Assembly: GCA_014804645.1 (NCBI GenBank)
Contig: JAAUZI010000037.1
Location: 37,043 to 90,593 of the forward strand
Reading direction: 5' to 3'
From: Lachnospiraceae bacterium
GTDB taxonomy: Bacteria > Bacillota > Clostridia > Lachnospirales > Lachnospiraceae
DNA length: 53,551 nt
In this document: piece by piece, positions 23,787 through 31,564 of the stretch
How the letters are laid out: each line of letters starts with the position of its first letter
Numbering within the stretch: the stretch's first letter is position 1
Translations under genes and position numbers: made by a program
The notes under the pieces: generated by a model
Told to the model about the DNA's origin: nothing
Database searches by the model: none
What the model saw: only the letters and a program-made list of their open reading frames with translations

Positions 23787-25013
23787 ATGACATTGACAGA
23801 GGCAAAACAAAAGCTGGCGCAGTACGGTCAGGAGCATGTGCTGAAATATTATGATGAACTGGACGAGGAGGGTCAAAGGGCGCTGCTCTCCCAGATTGAA
23901 GAGACAGACATGAGCATACTGGCGTCCTGTCGGAACAGGGAGGAGCTGGTCAAAAAGGGAGAGATCACTCCGCTGGCGGCTATGGAGCTGGACGAGATCG
24001 CTGCGTGTCGGCAGAGCTTTACGGCCACGGGACTTGAGGCCATCCGTAACGGCAAGGTGGGCGCGGTGCTGCTGGCAGGCGGTATGGGCACCAGGCTCGG
24101 CTCTGACAATCCCAAGTGTATGTTTAATGTGGGAATCAACAGGGAACTGTATATTTTTGAGTGTCTGGTTAATAACATGATGGATGTGGTCAGGCAGAGC
24201 GGCTGCTGGTTCCACCTTTTTGTCATGACCAGCGATAAGAACAACGACGTGACGATACAGTTTATGCGGGAAAAGAAATTCTTTGGCTACAACCCGGAGT
24301 TCGTTCATTTCTTTAAGCAGGAGATGGCGGCGGCCACCGACTATGAAGGCAAGATCTATCTGGAGGAGAAGGGCAGGCTTGCCACCTCCCCCAACGGAAA
24401 CGGCGGTTGGTTTATCTCCATGAAAAATGCGGGATTGCTGGATCTGGTAAAGAAAGAGGGCATTGAGTGGATCAATGTATTTGCCGTGGACAATGTACTG
24501 CAGCGGATTGCAGATCCCTGTTTTGTGGGGGCTACGATTGAGAGAAACTGCGATGTGGGCGCCAAGGTGGTGCGCAAGAATGCTCCGGACGAGAAGGTGG
24601 GCGTGATGTGCCTGGAGGATGGAAGACCCTCCATTGTGGAATACTATGACCTGACCCAGGAACTGATGGACGCCAAAGATGAAAAGGGTAATCCGGCGTA
24701 CAATTTTGGCGTGATTTTAAATTACCTGTTCCGGGTATCAGCTTTAGAACAGCTGCTGGACGGCAAGCTGCCGCTGCATATTGTGGAGAAGAAGATCCCC
24801 TGTCTTAATGAAAATGGGGAGCTGGTTAAGCCCCAGGAACCCAACGGCTACAAGTATGAGAATCTGGTGCTGGATATGATTCACCAGATGGACAGCTGTC
24901 TGCCCTATGAGGTGGAGAGAAATCGGGAGTTTGCGCCTATCAAGAATATGACGGGAATTGATTCTGTGGAGAGCGCCAGAGCGCTGCTGCAGGAGAATGG
25001 AGTGGAGTTGTAA
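23787..25013 (+). CDS. UDPGP type 1 family nucleotidyltransferase (UDP-sugar pyrophosphorylase)
   Basis: A protein of 408 residues of the eukaryotic-type UDP-sugar pyrophosphorylase family. The nucleotide-binding loop LLAGGMGTRLGSDNPK lies near residues 92-107 and SPNGNGGWF near 206, as in UDP-N-acetylglucosamine pyrophosphorylase (UAP1/AGX) rather than GalU or GlmU. It would make UDP-GlcNAc, UDP-GalNAc or UDP-glucose from the sugar phosphate and UTP. The galE that follows supports a role in interconversion of UDP-hexoses for wall or capsule. The exact sugar is uncertain. Confidence 0.85.
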   Translation: MTLTEAKQKLAQYGQEHVLKYYDELDEEGQRALLSQIEETDMSILASCRNREELVKKGEITPLAAMELDEIAACRQSFTATGLEAIRNGKVGAVLLAGGMGTRLGSDNPKCMFNVGINRELYIFECLVNNMMDVVRQSGCWFHLFVMTSDKNNDVTIQFMREKKFFGYNPEFVHFFKQEMAAATDYEGKIYLEEKGRLATSPNGNGGWFISMKNAGLLDLVKKEGIEWINVFAVDNVLQRIADPCFVGATIERNCDVGAKVVRKNAPDEKVGVMCLEDGRPSIVEYYDLTQELMDAKDEKGNPAYNFGVILNYLFRVSALEQLLDGKLPLHIVEKKIPCLNENGELVKPQEPNGYKYENLVLDMIHQMDSCLPYEVERNREFAPIKNMTGIDSVESARALLQENGVEL

Positions 25014-25024
25014 AAGGAGGAAAG

Positions 25025-25105
25025 TTTGAAACTTACGTTTCAAATACTGATTAACGCAGTATCGCAAGCGTAGCAGTAGTTGGCTTTGCCAACTGCAGAT
25101 ATGCA
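25025..25105 (+). repeat. Chain of hairpins before galE
   Basis: Successive perfect or near-perfect stems: TTTGAAAC/GTTTCAAA (25025-25044), ATACTG/CAGTAT (25044-25062), CGC/GCG and GTTGGC/GCCAAC within GCA...TGC (25073-25096). They fill the gap between the nucleotidyltransferase and galE, with no T-run. The function is unknown. Confidence 0.55.
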
Positions 25106-25119
25106 GGAAAGAGGTATAT

Positions 25120-26136
25120 ATGAAGATATTGGTGACAGGCGGCGCGGGGTATATCGGCAGCCATACGGTGGTGGAACTGCAGAATGCAGGGTATGATGTA
25201 GTGGTAGTGGACAATCTGAGCAATTCCAGTGAGAAATCATTGCAGAGAGTCGAGAAGATAACAGGTAAGGCGGTGCCTTTTTATAAGGTGGACATTCTGG
25301 ACAGGGCGGCATTGGAGAAGATATTTGACACGGAGAAAATCGACGCGGTGATTCATTTTGCAGGGCTGAAGGCAGTGGGTGAGTCCGTGCAGAAACCCTG
25401 GGAGTATTATGAGAACAATATTTCCGGCACATTGACGTTGGTGGACGTGATGCGACGGCATGGGGTCAAAAATATTATCTTTTCCTCCAGCGCTACGGTT
25501 TACGGAGATCCGGCCTTCGTGCCCATCACTGAGGAATGCCCTAAGGGACAGTGCACCAACCCCTATGGCTGGACGAAATCCATGCTGGAGCAGATACTCA
25601 TGGATATCCAGAAGGCGGACTCCGAGTGGAATGTGATTCTGCTGCGGTATTTCAATCCCATCGGAGCGCACAAGAGCGGCACCATCGGAGAGAACCCCAA
25701 CGGTATTCCCAACAATCTGATGCCCTACATCACCCAGGTGGCAGTGGGCAAGCTGCCGCAGCTGAGCGTATACGGCAACGACTACGACACGCCGGACGGC
25801 ACTGGCGTCAGAGATTATATCCATGTGGTGGATCTGGCCGTCGGTCATGTGAAGGCGCTGAAAAAAGTAGAGGAAAAAGCCGGGCTTAAGATATACAATC
25901 TCGGAACCGGTACGGGCTACAGTGTGCTGGACGTGGTAAAGAATTTTGAGGAAACCAGCGGAGTCAAAATTCCCTATGTGATCAAGGACCGCCGCCCCGG
26001 GGATATTGCCGCCTGCTACGCAGATGCGGCAAGGGCCAAGGAGGAACTGGGCTGGGAGGCCAAGTACGGTATACGGGAGATGTGTGCCGACTCCTGGAGA
26101 TGGCAGAGCCAGAATCCCAATGGGTACGAGGAGTAA
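25120..26136 (+). CDS. galE: UDP-glucose 4-epimerase
   Basis: A short-chain dehydrogenase-type NAD-dependent epimerase of 338 residues. The Rossmann motif GGAGYIGSH is at residues 8-16, the catalytic region has SSSATVYG with the YxxxK pair in NPYGWTK, and the C-terminus ([22 protein letters not shown]) is typical of GalE. It converts UDP-glucose and UDP-galactose (and often the N-acetyl forms). AAAGAGG precedes the start. It ends in a strong terminator. Confidence 0.95.
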   Translation: MKILVTGGAGYIGSHTVVELQNAGYDVVVVDNLSNSSEKSLQRVEKITGKAVPFYKVDILDRAALEKIFDTEKIDAVIHFAGLKAVGESVQKPWEYYENNISGTLTLVDVMRRHGVKNIIFSSSATVYGDPAFVPITEECPKGQCTNPYGWTKSMLEQILMDIQKADSEWNVILLRYFNPIGAHKSGTIGENPNGIPNNLMPYITQVAVGKLPQLSVYGNDYDTPDGTGVRDYIHVVDLAVGHVKALKKVEEKAGLKIYNLGTGTGYSVLDVVKNFEETSGVKIPYVIKDRRPGDIAACYADAARAKEELGWEAKYGIREMCADSWRWQSQNPNGYEE

Positions 26137-26150
26137 GAAAAAGTGTTATA

Positions 26151-26193
26151 AAATACCGCATCCCCTGCATGTTCAGGGATGCGGTGTTTTTAA
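26151..26193. terminator. Terminator after galE, probably bidirectional
   Basis: ACCGCATCCC and GGGATGCGGT form a 10-bp stem with AAAA before and GTTTTTA after, between galE (+) and the hemolysin III gene (-). Confidence 0.85.
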
Positions 26194-26238
26194 ATAGGGT
26201 ACACAACCGGCATGAGCAGGTGTGTCCCCTATGAATTG

Positions 26239-26889
26239 TCATGCCACATAGACATACATAAAGATAAAGTGACAGATGCTGCCGCCCATGACAAACAAAT
26301 GGAATATCTCATGGGAGCCGAAATATTTGTGCTGGGCGTTGAACAGAGGGAGTTTCAGCGCATAGATCACGCCGCCTGCGGTGTAGATGACGCCGCCCGC
26401 CAAAAGCCACAGAAAAGCGGCCGAAGGCAGAGTGTCCAGCAATTGGCCGAACACCAGGACACATACCCACCCCATGGCAATATAAATCATGGAAGAAAAC
26501 CATTTGGGGCAGGTGATCCAGAAAGCTTTGATCAACATGCCGACGATGGCAATTCCCCAGACCAGGGTCAGCAGGGTATAGCCCAACGTGCCGCCCAGCA
26601 CGATCAGGCACACAGGTGTGTAGGAACCGGCGATCAGAACGAAAATCATCATATGATCGATCTTGCGAAAAAATTTTAGTCTGGAGCCGGTCAGGTTCAC
26701 GCTGTGGTAGGTTGCGCTGGCGCCGTAGAGCAGAATCATACTGCTCATAAATATGGTCATGGCCGTCAGGGCCATATGACCTCCCGATAAGGCTGCTTTT
26801 ACCAGCAGAGGCATGGCTGCAAACACTGCCATCATCATGCCGACAAAATGGGTCAGGGCACTGCCCGGTTCTCTGATTGTAATCTGCAT
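26239..26889 (-). CDS. Hemolysin III / YqfA-family membrane protein
   Basis: A membrane protein of 216 residues with about seven helices, of the PAQR-related hemolysin III family. Family marks include the N-terminal NxxTH-like ALTHFVG, SATYH near residue 60, KIDHMMIFVLIAGSYTP, and the C-terminal SHEIFHLFVMGGSICHF with conserved histidines that may bind zinc. The physiological role in bacteria is unclear. AGGAGG lies nine bases upstream of the start, and the gene has its own promoter. Confidence 0.9.
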   Translation of the reverse strand: MQITIREPGSALTHFVGMMMAVFAAMPLLVKAALSGGHMALTAMTIFMSSMILLYGASATYHSVNLTGSRLKFFRKIDHMMIFVLIAGSYTPVCLIVLGGTLGYTLLTLVWGIAIVGMLIKAFWITCPKWFSSMIYIAMGWVCVLVFGQLLDTLPSAAFLWLLAGGVIYTAGGVIYALKLPLFNAQHKYFGSHEIFHLFVMGGSICHFIFMYVYVA

Positions 26890-26915
26890 AGTAGCACCTC
26901 CTAAGTTTTATGTCT

Positions 26916-26945
26916 ATTATATGTAGTTTTAAAAACCACATTCAA
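26916..26945 (-). promoter_or_regulatory. Promoter of the hemolysin III gene
   Basis: On the - strand, TTGAAT (26945-26940), 18-bp spacer, TATAAT (26921-26916). Confidence 0.65.
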
Positions 26946-27024
26946 GATAGTTGAATACTACACTATGCGGAATAAATTGTCAACATATTTTTGCAAAAAA
27001 AAAGACTGCCGTAGTTGGTCTGCG

Positions 27025-27303
27025 TCAGTCTTCCTCAATCACCTGAATTTCCAGATAGTCGAAAGGAATCTCCTCCATGAAATTGTCCTGACGGAATCGG
27101 GCTTTTCTGTGGCGTTTAAACTCCGCCACAGTTGCGTCCAGCCAGATGGGCTTGCCCAGGTCAAATTCATAGCAGACCCGGTCCAGCGCCCGAAAAATTT
27201 TGTGGGTGCGGGTATCCTGGCTGTCATCAGCGATCACGGTATCCCGGAGCATTTTGTTGTCTTTAAATTCCCTGGCCCACAGACGAAACATGCCTCTCTC
27301 CAT
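27025..27303 (-). CDS. Small conserved protein of unknown function
   Basis: A soluble acidic/basic mixed protein of 92 residues that I cannot assign. It has no membrane segment or signal peptide and no cysteine cluster. It begins FRLWAREFKDN and contains TRTHKIFRALDRVCYEFDLGKPIWLD and a closing FDYLEIQVIEED; similar small proteins are common in Lachnospiraceae, to my recollection, without a known role. AGAGAGG precedes the ATG and a promoter lies upstream, so it is a real gene. Confidence 0.75.
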   Translation of the reverse strand: MERGMFRLWAREFKDNKMLRDTVIADDSQDTRTHKIFRALDRVCYEFDLGKPIWLDATVAEFKRHRKARFRQDNFMEEIPFDYLEIQVIEED

Positions 27304-27333
27304 TCCTCTCTCTGTCTCTTGAAATACGATTTC

Positions 27334-27362
27334 ATTCTATCATAGAAGGAGAAAATAGACAA
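27334..27362 (-). promoter_or_regulatory. Promoter of the 92-residue gene
   Basis: On the - strand, TTGTCT (27362-27357), 17-bp spacer, TAGAAT (27339-27334). Confidence 0.55.
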
Positions 27363-27501
27363 ATCTTTTTTAATTTCCATGAATATAAGCCGAATTTATA
27401 GCATACACATAAATAGTGGGCCTGAAATTTGTAAAAAGTGACAACAAATCTTAAAAAAGGATTAATTTTTTGTGAAAAACATACATTTTTGGAACGCTTT
27501 G

Positions 27502-27510
27502 TGTTATACT
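27502..27510 (+). promoter_or_regulatory. Extended -10 promoter before the alarmone synthetase
   Basis: TGTTATACT is an extended -10 (TGn then TATACT at 27505-27510). No good -35 is visible at the usual distance. Confidence 0.4.
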
Positions 27511-27552
27511 GATTTTATTAAGAACAGCTATGTGGAGCTAGAAGGAGTACAT

Positions 27553-28206
27553 ATGGAACTACGAGTGGATAATGACGACGGTATTGACAGCTGGAAGGAG
27601 GTCAATCTGATATATAACGCAGCGCTGAAACAGGTGGAGACCAAGATAGAGATTCTCAACGACGAGTTTCAGCATGTGCACAGGTACAACCCCATTGAAC
27701 ACATAAAGGCGAGAATCAAGACGCCGGAGAGCATTGTCAAGAAACTGAAACGCCATGGCTATGAATCGACCATAGACAATATGGTGAAGCATGTCAGTGA
27801 TATTGCGGGAATCAGGGTGATCTGCTCCTTTACTTCCGATATCTATCGGATTGCGGAACGGATCAGGCAACAGAAGGATATTCAGGTTGTTGCGGTCAAG
27901 GACTACATCACGTATCCCAAGACCAGCGGGTATAAGAGCTATCATATGATTGTGACGGTGCCGGTGTATCTGTCGGACCGTATCGTTGACACCAGGGTAG
28001 AGATTCAGATCCGGACGGTGGCTATGGATTTCTGGGCCAGTCTGGAGCACAAGATTCATTACAAGTTTGAAGGGGACGCTCCTGAGCATATCAAGAGCGA
28101 GTTGGTGGAGTGCGCCAAAATGGTGTCTGACCTGGACAGCCGTATGCTGTCCCTGAATGAGGAGATACTGGCTATAAGCCATTCCAAGGACTCTCAGGCT
28201 ATGTAG
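27553..28206 (+). CDS. Small alarmone synthetase, YjbM/RelQ-like
   Basis: A RelA/SpoT synthetase-domain protein of 217 residues without the hydrolase and regulatory domains of Rel. It would make (p)ppGpp from ATP and GDP/GTP. Family marks: HIKARIKTPESIVKKLKRHGY near residue 55, DIAGIRVICSF near 88, YPKTSGYKSYH near 125, and VEIQIRTVAMDFWASLEHKI near 155. The length and C-terminal helices fit the tetrameric SAS1/RelQ group. The start at 27553 follows GAAGGAG; upstream in-frame codons run through the promoter. Confidence 0.9.
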   Translation: MELRVDNDDGIDSWKEVNLIYNAALKQVETKIEILNDEFQHVHRYNPIEHIKARIKTPESIVKKLKRHGYESTIDNMVKHVSDIAGIRVICSFTSDIYRIAERIRQQKDIQVVAVKDYITYPKTSGYKSYHMIVTVPVYLSDRIVDTRVEIQIRTVAMDFWASLEHKIHYKFEGDAPEHIKSELVECAKMVSDLDSRMLSLNEEILAISHSKDSQAM

Positions 28207-28542
28207 TGGGGCGGCGCGGATATTCCCTGAAAATGAGGAGTGCCCAGACGCCTTTCGGCATCTGGGCTATTATGAAAAAATTAGCAATTATGCGGTTTTG
28301 GTAAGTCATCTGACTTGAGGATAGTATACCAATTAAAAATGAACAAACTATGAACCCATTGTTAAGGTTTGATGAATCTTACAAAAAAGTAAAAAATGGA
28401 TGTACAAAAATATACATTTTGCATAAAGAAACAGGGCGAAATATTTCCTTGCGAATTCTGTTGTTTTTTTAGTTGTAATGTTGAAAAAACAATGATAAAA
28501 TAAATTAGAGATTTGGACTTTAAATTGTCTGGAGGGAAATCA
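28207..28542. other. 336-base A+T-rich intergenic stretch
   Basis: It holds a hairpin (GCCCAGA 28242-28248 with TCTGGGC 28261-28267) without a clean T-run, which may end the alarmone synthetase transcript, then about 200 A+T-rich bases with no recognisable gene, and a promoter at 28473-28501. I see no conserved RNA in it. Confidence 0.5.
28473..28501 (+). promoter_or_regulatory. Promoter of the coiled-coil repeat gene
   Basis: TTGTAA (28473-28478), 17-bp spacer, TAAAAT (28496-28501); about 35 bases of leader with a GGAGGGAAA ribosome site. Confidence 0.6.
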
Positions 28543-29478
28543 ATGGATACGTTTATCGACAAGCTGGCACAGCGTCTGACGGCACAGGAGATGATTAAGG
28601 CAAATACGGCGGCAGATGCGGAGGAGTTACACAAGGTCCAGGGAAAGGTGAAACAGTACGAAACCTATCTGGACGAGATGCAGAATATCAATTCCGCCAC
28701 TGTGGCGGCGGTGAGCCGACTGGAGCATGCCAGTGAGGTTTCCGCAGAGATGGCGGATCGGCTGGAGCACGCCAGCGTGGCGTCGGCGGCAGAGTTCGAG
28801 CGCCTGGCGGGAATTGTGGAGTCGGCGCAGCAGACAGCCGTCCGCATGGAGCATATGCAGGAGCTTTGTGCGGAGATGGTTGACAAGCTGGAGCATGCGG
28901 GCGTGGCGTCTGCAGCAGCCTCTGAGCGGATTGATCAGGTAGTAAACGCTGGTATTGAGAAACTGGAGCATGCGAGCGTGGATCCTGAGCGGATTGATCA
29001 GATAGTGAGCGCCAGCATTGACAGGGTGGTGAACGCCAGCATTGAGAAACTGGAGTATGCGGGTGTGGCGTCGGCAGCGGCCTCTGAGAGGATCGAGCAG
29101 GTGGTGAACACCGGCATTGAAAAACTACAGCATGCGGAAGTGAATACGGACGGTATCAATGAACTGGTGTCGGCGAGTATCGGCAAGATCAGGGAAATGC
29201 AGCAGAACAGTGACGATATTCAGATGCTGCTCAAGGACAGTACCACTGGTCAGAACGAGACCATCAGCGACTTTGTGCATAAGGAGAACGTCAAGGTGTA
29301 CCGCAACGTGCAGGCGGTAGTTGTGGAGGAGGCGGCCAAGCAGACGGAGAATCTGGAAAAGGTCAGCAAGACCAACGCATCTAAGATGGGCGCGGTTCTG
29401 GGAATTTCACTGGTGGCGCTGCTGGCATCGCTGGGTTCTTTGATATTCCAGATACTGTCCTATCTGCATATCATTTGA
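28543..29478 (+). CDS. Tail-anchored coiled-coil repeat protein
   Basis: A protein of 311 residues that I cannot assign. Residues 1-45 are helical. Residues 50-215 are a run of degenerate repeats about 20-35 residues long built on KLEHAGVASAAASERIDQVV-like units (four to six copies, the best pair beginning near residues 114 and 170). The end is a single hydrophobic helix (VLGISLVALLASLGSLIF) with seven residues after it and no signal peptide, so the coiled coil faces the cytoplasm and is anchored at its C-terminus. The DNA repeats are still similar, which suggests recent expansion. It may be a scaffold or a phage-shock/chemoreceptor-like stalk; function unknown. Confidence 0.72.
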   Translation: MDTFIDKLAQRLTAQEMIKANTAADAEELHKVQGKVKQYETYLDEMQNINSATVAAVSRLEHASEVSAEMADRLEHASVASAAEFERLAGIVESAQQTAVRMEHMQELCAEMVDKLEHAGVASAAASERIDQVVNAGIEKLEHASVDPERIDQIVSASIDRVVNASIEKLEYAGVASAAASERIEQVVNTGIEKLQHAEVNTDGINELVSASIGKIREMQQNSDDIQMLLKDSTTGQNETISDFVHKENVKVYRNVQAVVVEEAAKQTENLEKVSKTNASKMGAVLGISLVALLASLGSLIFQILSYLHII

Positions 29479-29494
29479 CAAAACAGTATGTAAC

Positions 29495-29526
29495 ACGGCT
29501 GTGTCTTTTGACATGGCCGTTTTTCT
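29495..29526 (+). terminator. Terminator after the coiled-coil gene
   Basis: ACGGCTGTGTC and GACATGGCCGT pair through two wobbles around TTTT, followed by TTTTC. Confidence 0.75.
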
Positions 29527-29585
29527 TGAGCAGTATTGCAGAATGTATCTGCAGACACAGCCCGTGACACTGTATGGGGGATTAT

Positions 29586-30149
29586 ATGGAAAAAGAGATA
29601 TGGAAGCCAGGAAATATGTTGTATCCGCTGCCGGTGGTTATGGTCAGTGTGACGGACGGGGAGGGGCATGACAATATTATTACAGTGGCATGGACCGGTA
29701 CGGTCTGCAGCGACCCGCCTATGCTGTCTGTCTCTGTGCGCCCCGAGAGACATTCGTATTCCATGCTGAAAAAAACGGGAGAATTCGTAGTCAATCTGGT
29801 GACAGAGGAACTGGTCTATGCCACGGACTTTTGCGGCGTAAAGAGCGGGAGGGATCTGGATAAATTTCGAGAGATGAAACTCACTAAGCTGCCCGCCTCT
29901 CAGGTGCAGGCTCCCCTGATCGGTGAGAGCCCGGTGAATCTGGAGTGCAGGGTGAGCCAGGTGATTCCTCTGGGAACACATGATATGTTTCTGGCGGAGA
30001 TTGTGGCGGTTCATGCGGACCGGCGGTATATGGATGAAAAGGGTAAGTTCCATCTGGAGCAGGCCGGGCCTGTGGTATACTCCCATGGAGACTATCTGGC
30101 CACGGGGGAGAAACTGGGTACTTTTGGGTACAGTGTCAGGAAGAAATAG
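29586..30149 (+). CDS. Flavin reductase-like (flavoredoxin family) protein
   Basis: An FMN-binding split-barrel protein of 187 residues. The N-terminal PLPVVMVSVTD strand, the ITVAWTGTVCSDPPMLSVSV strand and the SYSMLKKTGEFVVNL segment are typical of the flavin reductase / flavoredoxin group. It probably reduces or carries FMN; the electron donor cannot be told. The start at 29586 follows GGGGGATT; an ATG at 29574 is possible. Its 3' end overlaps the convergent dinB by 14 bases. Confidence 0.82.
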   Translation: MEKEIWKPGNMLYPLPVVMVSVTDGEGHDNIITVAWTGTVCSDPPMLSVSVRPERHSYSMLKKTGEFVVNLVTEELVYATDFCGVKSGRDLDKFREMKLTKLPASQVQAPLIGESPVNLECRVSQVIPLGTHDMFLAEIVAVHADRRYMDEKGKFHLEQAGPVVYSHGDYLATGEKLGTFGYSVRKK

Positions 30150-31371
30150 GATTGGCGGGGGAGTCCATCAGACTTCCCCTTTTTATTATATCTTTTCCGT
30201 ATTTGCTGCGCAGATTGTCCAGGGCCTTGTCCAGGCGCTGCTGTCTCTCACTGTCGGGCGCGGGCTGGGAGGCTGCGGATTGGTAGTCAAACAGGCTGAG
30301 CTGCACCGGCTCTGTCTCCGGAACCAGCTTGGAGGTGCGCACGCCCAGCAGGCGTATAGGCTGTCCGTTCCAAAGCTCGTCAAAAAGTCTGCAGGCGGCC
30401 TCATAGATCGCCTGGGAGGAGGCAGTGGGTGTGGGCAGCTTCATCTGGTGGGACACGGATTGGAAGGTGGCGTATTTGATCTCCGTGCTGACCATGCCTG
30501 CCAGTTCTTTGGAGGCACGGAGCCTGCCTGCCACGGACTCGGCCAGAGACAGCAGCACGGGCTGGGCGTCCTCGCGGGTCAGAGCGTCCCGCTGTAATGT
30601 GGTGGAGTTGCCCACTCCTTTCATTTTCACGGGCTTGGGCGTGATATCCGAATCGTCGATCCCGTTGGCGTATTGCCACAGCGTGATTCCGTGGCTTTTC
30701 AGGTGGGCCTCCAGAATATCCCTCCGGGCATGGGCCAGATCGCCTATGGTCAAAATGCCCAGCTTGCGCAGAGTCTCCACACTGGACTGGCCGCAGAGGA
30801 ACAGGGAGGAGACGGGCAGGGGCCACATCTTGTCGGGAATTTCCCTGGCATACAGCGTGTGGACCAGGTCGGGTTTTTTGAAGTCGGAGGCCATCTTGGC
30901 CAGTACCTTGCGGTCAGAGATACCTACGTTGACCGTAAAGCCCAGAGTATCCCGCACCAGGTCCTTGATTTGACAGGCCGCCTCCTCGGGGGAGGAATAT
31001 TTTTTTGCAATGGGGGTATAATCCATATAGCATTCGTCGATACTGACCTGTTCTATGTCGGGACAGATATCGGACAGAAGCCCCATCAGTTCCTGACTGC
31101 GGCGGTGGTACATGTCATGGTCCGGGGGCACCATCGTGAGGGTGGGACATTTGCGCAGGGCGTTGACTACCGGCTCGCCGGTGACGATGCCGTATGCCTT
31201 GGCGGGAAGGGATTTGGCCAGAACAACGCCGTGGCGCTTTGCCATGTCGCCTCCCACAATGGAGGGGATCAGGCGAAGGTCTGTCTCACTGCCCTCTTGC
31301 AGCATGGAGAGCGCAGTCCAGCTCAGGAAAGCGGAATTGACATCAATATGAAAAAATATGCGATCCTCCAT
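30136..31371 (-). CDS. dinB: DNA polymerase IV (Y-family)
   Basis: An error-prone translesion polymerase of 411 residues. Motifs are FFHIDVNSAFLSW at the N-terminus, with the first catalytic Asp, the palm motif SIDECYMDYT with the Asp-Glu pair, and the little-finger KSFSKSTTLQRD-like GVGNSTTLQRDALT. The Met at 31371 follows AGGAGGAAAA; extending to 31428 adds unrelated residues. There is no beta-clamp motif I can point to with confidence at the C-terminus, which is Ser/Pro-rich. It sits alone without an obvious LexA site. Confidence 0.92.
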   Translation of the reverse strand: MEDRIFFHIDVNSAFLSWTALSMLQEGSETDLRLIPSIVGGDMAKRHGVVLAKSLPAKAYGIVTGEPVVNALRKCPTLTMVPPDHDMYHRRSQELMGLLSDICPDIEQVSIDECYMDYTPIAKKYSSPEEAACQIKDLVRDTLGFTVNVGISDRKVLAKMASDFKKPDLVHTLYAREIPDKMWPLPVSSLFLCGQSSVETLRKLGILTIGDLAHARRDILEAHLKSHGITLWQYANGIDDSDITPKPVKMKGVGNSTTLQRDALTREDAQPVLLSLAESVAGRLRASKELAGMVSTEIKYATFQSVSHQMKLPTPTASSQAIYEAACRLFDELWNGQPIRLLGVRTSKLVPETEPVQLSLFDYQSAASQPAPDSERQQRLDKALDNLRSKYGKDIIKRGSLMDSPANPISS

Positions 31372-31442
31372 GGTTTTCCTCCTGCCCGGCGTCCTGCGCA
31401 CGCACCATTTCTTAAGATTAGTATACACCCGGCAAGAAGTTC

Positions 31443-31471
31443 TTTACAACTAAAATTAAAGTTGGTATGAT
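31443..31471 (+). promoter_or_regulatory. Promoter of the M23 peptidase gene
   Basis: TTTACA (31443-31448), 17-bp spacer, TATGAT (31466-31471). The transcript would begin near 31478, leaving a leader of about 87 bases that includes GCAAAT/ATTTGC and CCACAG/CTGTGG hairpins. Confidence 0.6.
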
Positions 31472-31564
31472 ATATAGGACTATGGGGAAAGCCCGCAAAT
31501 GAAAAAGGGGATTTGCTTATCTGGGAAACACCACAGATTTTGCCTGTGGCATAAGAGGATTCAA

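Noticed and set aside
26309..26941. Long - strand frame over the hemolysin III gene
   Set aside because: It is shifted by one frame from the hemolysin III reading, which has the family motifs, a ribosome site and a promoter.
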